DNA from: Nanobdellota archaeon
Lineage (GTDB): Archaea; Nanobdellota; Nanobdellia; SCGC-AAA011-G17; VGLX01
Direction: 5' to 3'
DNA length: 6,603 nucleotides
Assembly: GCA_030691925.1 (NCBI GenBank)
Contig: JAUYDG010000133.1
Location: 1 to 6,603 of the forward strand
The number at the start of each line of letters is the position of its first letter. Within the stretch, counting starts at the first letter, position 1. The notes below the pieces were generated by a model. It did no database searches and was not told the origin of the DNA. It saw only the letters and a list, made by a program, of their open reading frames with translations. Positions 4,120 to 6,603 of the stretch are shown here, piece after piece. The position numbers and the translations under genes are program-made.

Positions 4120-4935
4120 ATGAACATCAAAACCAACATGTTCAGGCTCATCGTAACAGAGGCTTGCAATGCCAGATGCAAGTACTGCCTGGCAGAAGAC
4201 ACGCCGAAAAACGGGCAGAACCAAAGCCTAAGAGCAGTGGAAAGGGCAGCAAAAAAAGCCAAGCAAAACGGAGCAAGTGAAGCCTCAATATCCGGAGGGG
4301 AGCCTTTGATGGGCAAGAACGTGCTGGAAAAAATAAGGATAGTAAAAAAATACTTTGACAGGATAAACCTGCAGACAAACGGAATACTACTAAACAATCC
4401 AAAAGAGTTCAAGGAAGCAGGCATAACAACAGTCATAGTAAACCTGCCTTCTTACGACAAAGCCACTTATGAGGAACTGACAGGGGTAAAAAAATATGAC
4501 CAAGCAATACTAAATATCAAAAAAGCAGTGAAAGCAGGGCTGAACGTGAGGATAAACGCTCTTCTCGTGAAAGGCTACACAGATGACTACGCCCACTGCC
4601 TGAAGATGATAGAGTTCTCTAAACAATTAGGCCTAAAGGAGCTGACATTCACCCAGCTTGTCCCGACTAACAAGTTCGCAAAAGAGCACAGGACAGACTT
4701 GAACATCATAAGGCAGCTGTTCCTGAGGTCAAGGCAGACTGAAAACCAGAAATACCACAGCATAGACGTTTACACATTCTTGGGCATGACCATAGGCCTG
4801 TCATCCTGCCCGTTCAAGGAAAACGAAAAAGCATTTAAGCTTGGCTGGGCGAAAGAGTACGTACTTACAGAAGACAGCAGGCTGGTCACGGATTATTTTC
4901 ATCAGGATAAAAGCGTCATGGAGGTTTTAGCATGA
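4120..4935 (+). CDS. MoaA-like radical SAM protein without C-terminal cluster
   Basis: A 271-residue radical SAM enzyme. CNARCKYC places the three [4Fe-4S]-binding cysteines at 16, 20 and 23 (CX3CX2C), and SGGEP at 58-62 is the SAM-binding GGE motif. The following TNGILL (86-91), VNLPSYDKATYEELTG (107-122) and RINALLVKGYTDD (144-156) track the MoaA TIM-barrel core closely. The C-terminal cysteine set that binds the auxiliary cluster in true MoaA is absent (only Cys230 there), and no SPASM-like pattern is seen, so it is probably not molybdopterin synthase. It is sandwiched between the unknown 3553 gene and nadE, overlapping the latter by ATGA. No Shine-Dalgarno precedes 4120; the true start may be Met7 at 4138. 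The substrate is unknown; a link to NAD metabolism is suggested only by context. Confidence 0.85.
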   Translation: MNIKTNMFRLIVTEACNARCKYCLAEDTPKNGQNQSLRAVERAAKKAKQNGASEASISGGEPLMGKNVLEKIRIVKKYFDRINLQTNGILLNNPKEFKEAGITTVIVNLPSYDKATYEELTGVKKYDQAILNIKKAVKAGLNVRINALLVKGYTDDYAHCLKMIEFSKQLGLKELTFTQLVPTNKFAKEHRTDLNIIRQLFLRSRQTENQKYHSIDVYTFLGMTIGLSSCPFKENEKAFKLGWAKEYVLTEDSRLVTDYFHQDKSVMEVLA

Positions 4936-5648
4936 AATACGAAAAAACCATAAACGAAATTGAGAAATTCATCCAAAAAAGGTCTCAAGGCTTAGCAGGA
5001 GGAGTCATAGGCCTGAGCGGGGGAATAGACTCCGCAGTAGTCGCTTATCTGGCAGTAAGGGTATTAGGAAAGGAAAACGTCTACGGCTTAAGCATGCCTT
5101 ATGGCAAACAGAGCACGGAAGATGCTGAGCTGGTAGCAAAAAAGCTGGGAATAGCATATGATGTCATAGACATAAAGCCGGTAGTGAACGTTTTTGAAAA
5201 GCAAGCAAAATACTATCAGGAAAACCTGCCGAAAGGAAACCTCATGGCTCGTGTTAGGATGTGCCTTCTCTATGGCGCAGCCAACCAAAGGAACATGCTA
5301 GTTTTTGGAACAACCAACAAGAGCGAAATGGAGATAGGCTACTTCACAAAACATGGTGACGGGGCAGTGGACATAGAGCCGATAGCGCACTTGTACAAGA
5401 CCCAGGTCTGGGAGCTGGCAGAAGAGCTAGGAGTCCCTAGAAATGTAATAGAAAAAAAACCAAGCGCAGACTTGTGGGCAGGCCAGACAGATGAAGGCGA
5501 ATTAGGATTCAGCTACCACACGCTCGACAAGGTGCTGCAAGGGAAAACTGAAGGGGTAGAAAAGGAAGTCTTGGATAAGATTGAAAGGTTAAGGAAAGGC
5601 TCATGGCACAAGAAAGAGATGCCACAAGGACTGGAGGTTAAAAAATGA
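4932..5648 (+). CDS. nadE: NH3-dependent NAD+ synthetase
   Basis: A 238-residue cytoplasmic enzyme that amidates nicotinate adenine dinucleotide to NAD+ using ATP and ammonia, the last step of NAD synthesis. The ATP-pyrophosphatase P-loop is SGGIDS (29-34). The adenine/NaAD-binding and catalytic segments GTTNKSE (126-132) and GYFTKHGDGAVDIEPIAHL (136-154) are present, as are PSADLWAGQTDEGELGFSY (177-195) and the SxHKxxxP end motif (224-231). There is no glutaminase domain, so ammonia must be free or supplied by a partner. Length is at the short end of the family. GGAGG at 4920-4924 sits 7 nt before the ATG, which overlaps the radical SAM stop as ATGA; its own stop overlaps the nadM start in the same way. 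Confidence 0.96.
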   Translation: MKYEKTINEIEKFIQKRSQGLAGGVIGLSGGIDSAVVAYLAVRVLGKENVYGLSMPYGKQSTEDAELVAKKLGIAYDVIDIKPVVNVFEKQAKYYQENLPKGNLMARVRMCLLYGAANQRNMLVFGTTNKSEMEIGYFTKHGDGAVDIEPIAHLYKTQVWELAEELGVPRNVIEKKPSADLWAGQTDEGELGFSYHTLDKVLQGKTEGVEKEVLDKIERLRKGSWHKKEMPQGLEVKK

Positions 5649-6529
5649 AAGTAGGGCTTTTTATCGGCAGGTTCCAGCCGCTGCACAAGGCCCACTGCAA
5701 AACAATCCAAAACCTTGCAAAAAAGGTAGACTGCCTGATAATCGGGATAGGAAGCTCAAACAAGCACCACGCGATAGATGACCCATTCACGCTGAAGGAA
5801 AGGGCGGATATGATAAACGATTCTGTTAAAATAAAAAACTACTCTATAAAGCCCATACCTGATCTGGATGACTATTCCAGGTGGGCTAAGCATGTGGCAG
5901 GCCTAACAGGAAAAGTGGACGTGGTGTTCACAGGCAACAAGCTGGTTAAAGAGCTTTTTGAAAAGGAAAATGTCAGGGTGAAGCTCATTAAGCCCAGGGG
6001 ATACATAAGCGCAACACTGGTCAGGGATATGATATCAAAAGGGCAGTGCTGGGAAAGGTACGTGACAAAAGAAACCGCAGATATAATCAAAAAAGTCGAC
6101 GGCGTTGAAAGGATAAAAAACCTGAGCAAGCCCTACAAGAACCCTGTGCCGACGGTTGATATAATCATAGAGTACAAGGGCGGGATAGTCTTGATTGAAA
6201 GAAACCACGAGCCTTTCGGCTGGGCCATACCTGGAGGCCACGTAGACTACGGCGAAAGCCTTGAAGATGCAGCAGTGAGGGAAGCGAAAGAAGAAACCTC
6301 CCTTGATGTTAAGCTGGTGGAGCAGTTCCACACGTACTCAGATCCTGAACGAGACCCAAGGGCGCATAAGATTTCTACAGTTTACATCGCAAAAGCAGGA
6401 GGGAAGCCAAAAGCTGGCAGCGATGCGAAAAAAGTCAAAGTGTTCACGAAAGACGACCTTCCAGGCCTGGTATTTGACCATAAAAAAATCCTGGAGGATT
6501 ATTTCGAGCATAAGGGGGGCAAAAAATGA
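5645..6529 (+). CDS. nadM: bifunctional NMN adenylyltransferase / Nudix hydrolase fusion
   Basis: A 294-residue fusion. Residues 1-165 are an archaeal-type NMN/NaMN adenylyltransferase: GRFQPLHKAH (8-17, variant of GRFQPxHxGH with Ala16) and ISATLVR (121-127, the ISxTxxR motif), making NAD or NaAD from the mononucleotide and ATP. Residues 168-290 are a Nudix hydrolase with the Nudix box at 198-220 (Glu204, Arg212-Glu213, Glu216-Glu217 present; Ser219 in the usual Gly position). The YSDPERDPRAH segment (231-241) resembles ADP-ribose pyrophosphatases, which split ADP-ribose to AMP and ribose 5-phosphate. Similar fusions are known in Synechocystis and Francisella. No winged-helix domain follows, so it is not itself NrtR. 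GGAGG at 5633-5637 is 7 nt from the ATG; both ends overlap neighbours as ATGA. Confidence 0.93.
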   Translation: MKVGLFIGRFQPLHKAHCKTIQNLAKKVDCLIIGIGSSNKHHAIDDPFTLKERADMINDSVKIKNYSIKPIPDLDDYSRWAKHVAGLTGKVDVVFTGNKLVKELFEKENVRVKLIKPRGYISATLVRDMISKGQCWERYVTKETADIIKKVDGVERIKNLSKPYKNPVPTVDIIIEYKGGIVLIERNHEPFGWAIPGGHVDYGESLEDAAVREAKEETSLDVKLVEQFHTYSDPERDPRAHKISTVYIAKAGGKPKAGSDAKKVKVFTKDDLPGLVFDHKKILEDYFEHKGGKK

Positions 6530-6603
6530 AAGACAAAATCCAACAATTGGTAGATGAGATAAACAGGCTCAAGAAAGAAAAGAATGCGGTCATCCTGGTG
6601 CAC
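6526..6603 (+). CDS. nadA: quinolinate synthase, N-terminal 26 codons (cut by window end)
   Basis: The visible residues run from MKDKIQQLVDEINRLKKEKN to AVILVH, matching the N-terminus of NadA, where an E-I-x-x-L-K-x-E-K-N-A-x-I-L-x-H segment leads into the substrate-binding H-x-Y-Q motif just past the window edge. NadA uses a [4Fe-4S] cluster to condense iminoaspartate with dihydroxyacetone phosphate to quinolinate, the start of de novo NAD synthesis. The ATG overlaps the nadM stop (ATGA), with a G-rich ribosome-binding site at 6514-6519. The assignment is supported by the adjacent nadE and nadM, but only a short piece is visible. Confidence 0.82.
   Translation, partial: MKDKIQQLVDEINRLKKEKNAVILVH

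Noticed and set aside
4083..4436. Minus-strand ORF of 117 residues resembling a membrane protein
   Set aside because: Lies opposite the radical SAM motifs (CX3CX2C, GGEP), which establish the plus-strand frame.
5645..6529. NadM-Nudix protein as the NrtR regulator itself
   Set aside because: NrtR has a Nudix-like domain followed by a winged helix; here the Nudix domain follows an NMNAT domain, keeps catalytic glutamates and ends with no DNA-binding region.
6303..6557. Plus-strand ORF of 84 residues overlapping nadM and nadA
   Set aside because: Out of frame with the Nudix domain and the nadA start, both well supported.

Overview
The window looks archaeal, probably from a small-genome DPANN-type lineage (Woesearchaeota/Pacearchaeota-like; the phylum is a guess). 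Reasons: the promoters have TATA boxes, two of them preceded by a GAAAG BRE; two operons have TATA boxes 27-28 bp before the start codon, which implies leaderless mRNAs; the NMN adenylyltransferase is the archaeal NadM type; and genes are packed with ATGA overlaps or gaps of a few bases.

Left part, minus strand (1-982): the 5' part of a tRNA-Thr(CGT), an alpha/beta hydrolase of the Est30/monoacylglycerol-lipase type ending only 4 nt before the tRNA, and a 51-residue zinc-ribbon protein too short for ordinary ORF calling. The last two form a small operon with its own TATA box.

Middle, minus strand (983-3372): five consecutive genes of 153-166 codons, all members of one paralogous family that I cannot name. 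They share an N-terminal 'MK[LV]PxTFxP(D/E)' segment, a central 'DTFAGKIEWKK' segment and a C-terminal 'WGYLHLGNExGPCRNT' segment. Two subtypes alternate along the array (A-B-A-B-A). This is the least explained block of the window.

Right part, plus strand (3430-6603): a strong BRE/TATA promoter drives a 185-residue unknown protein, a MoaA-like radical SAM protein, NH3-dependent NAD synthetase (nadE), an NMN adenylyltransferase-Nudix fusion (nadM) and the first 26 codons of quinolinate synthase (nadA, cut by the window end). This is a de novo NAD biosynthesis operon with two unexpected leading genes. The promoter/leader carries three 21-bp dyads of identical geometry, TTAGTGT-N7-ACACTAA (third copy perfect). 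All three keep a GT-N7-AC core, which as I recall is the hallmark of operators of NrtR, the Nudix-related NAD repressor. ADP-ribose is a reported NrtR anti-repressor and a likely substrate of the Nudix domain encoded here, so the operon may contain its own feedback loop. The NrtR assignment is an inference; the dyads themselves are plainly visible.
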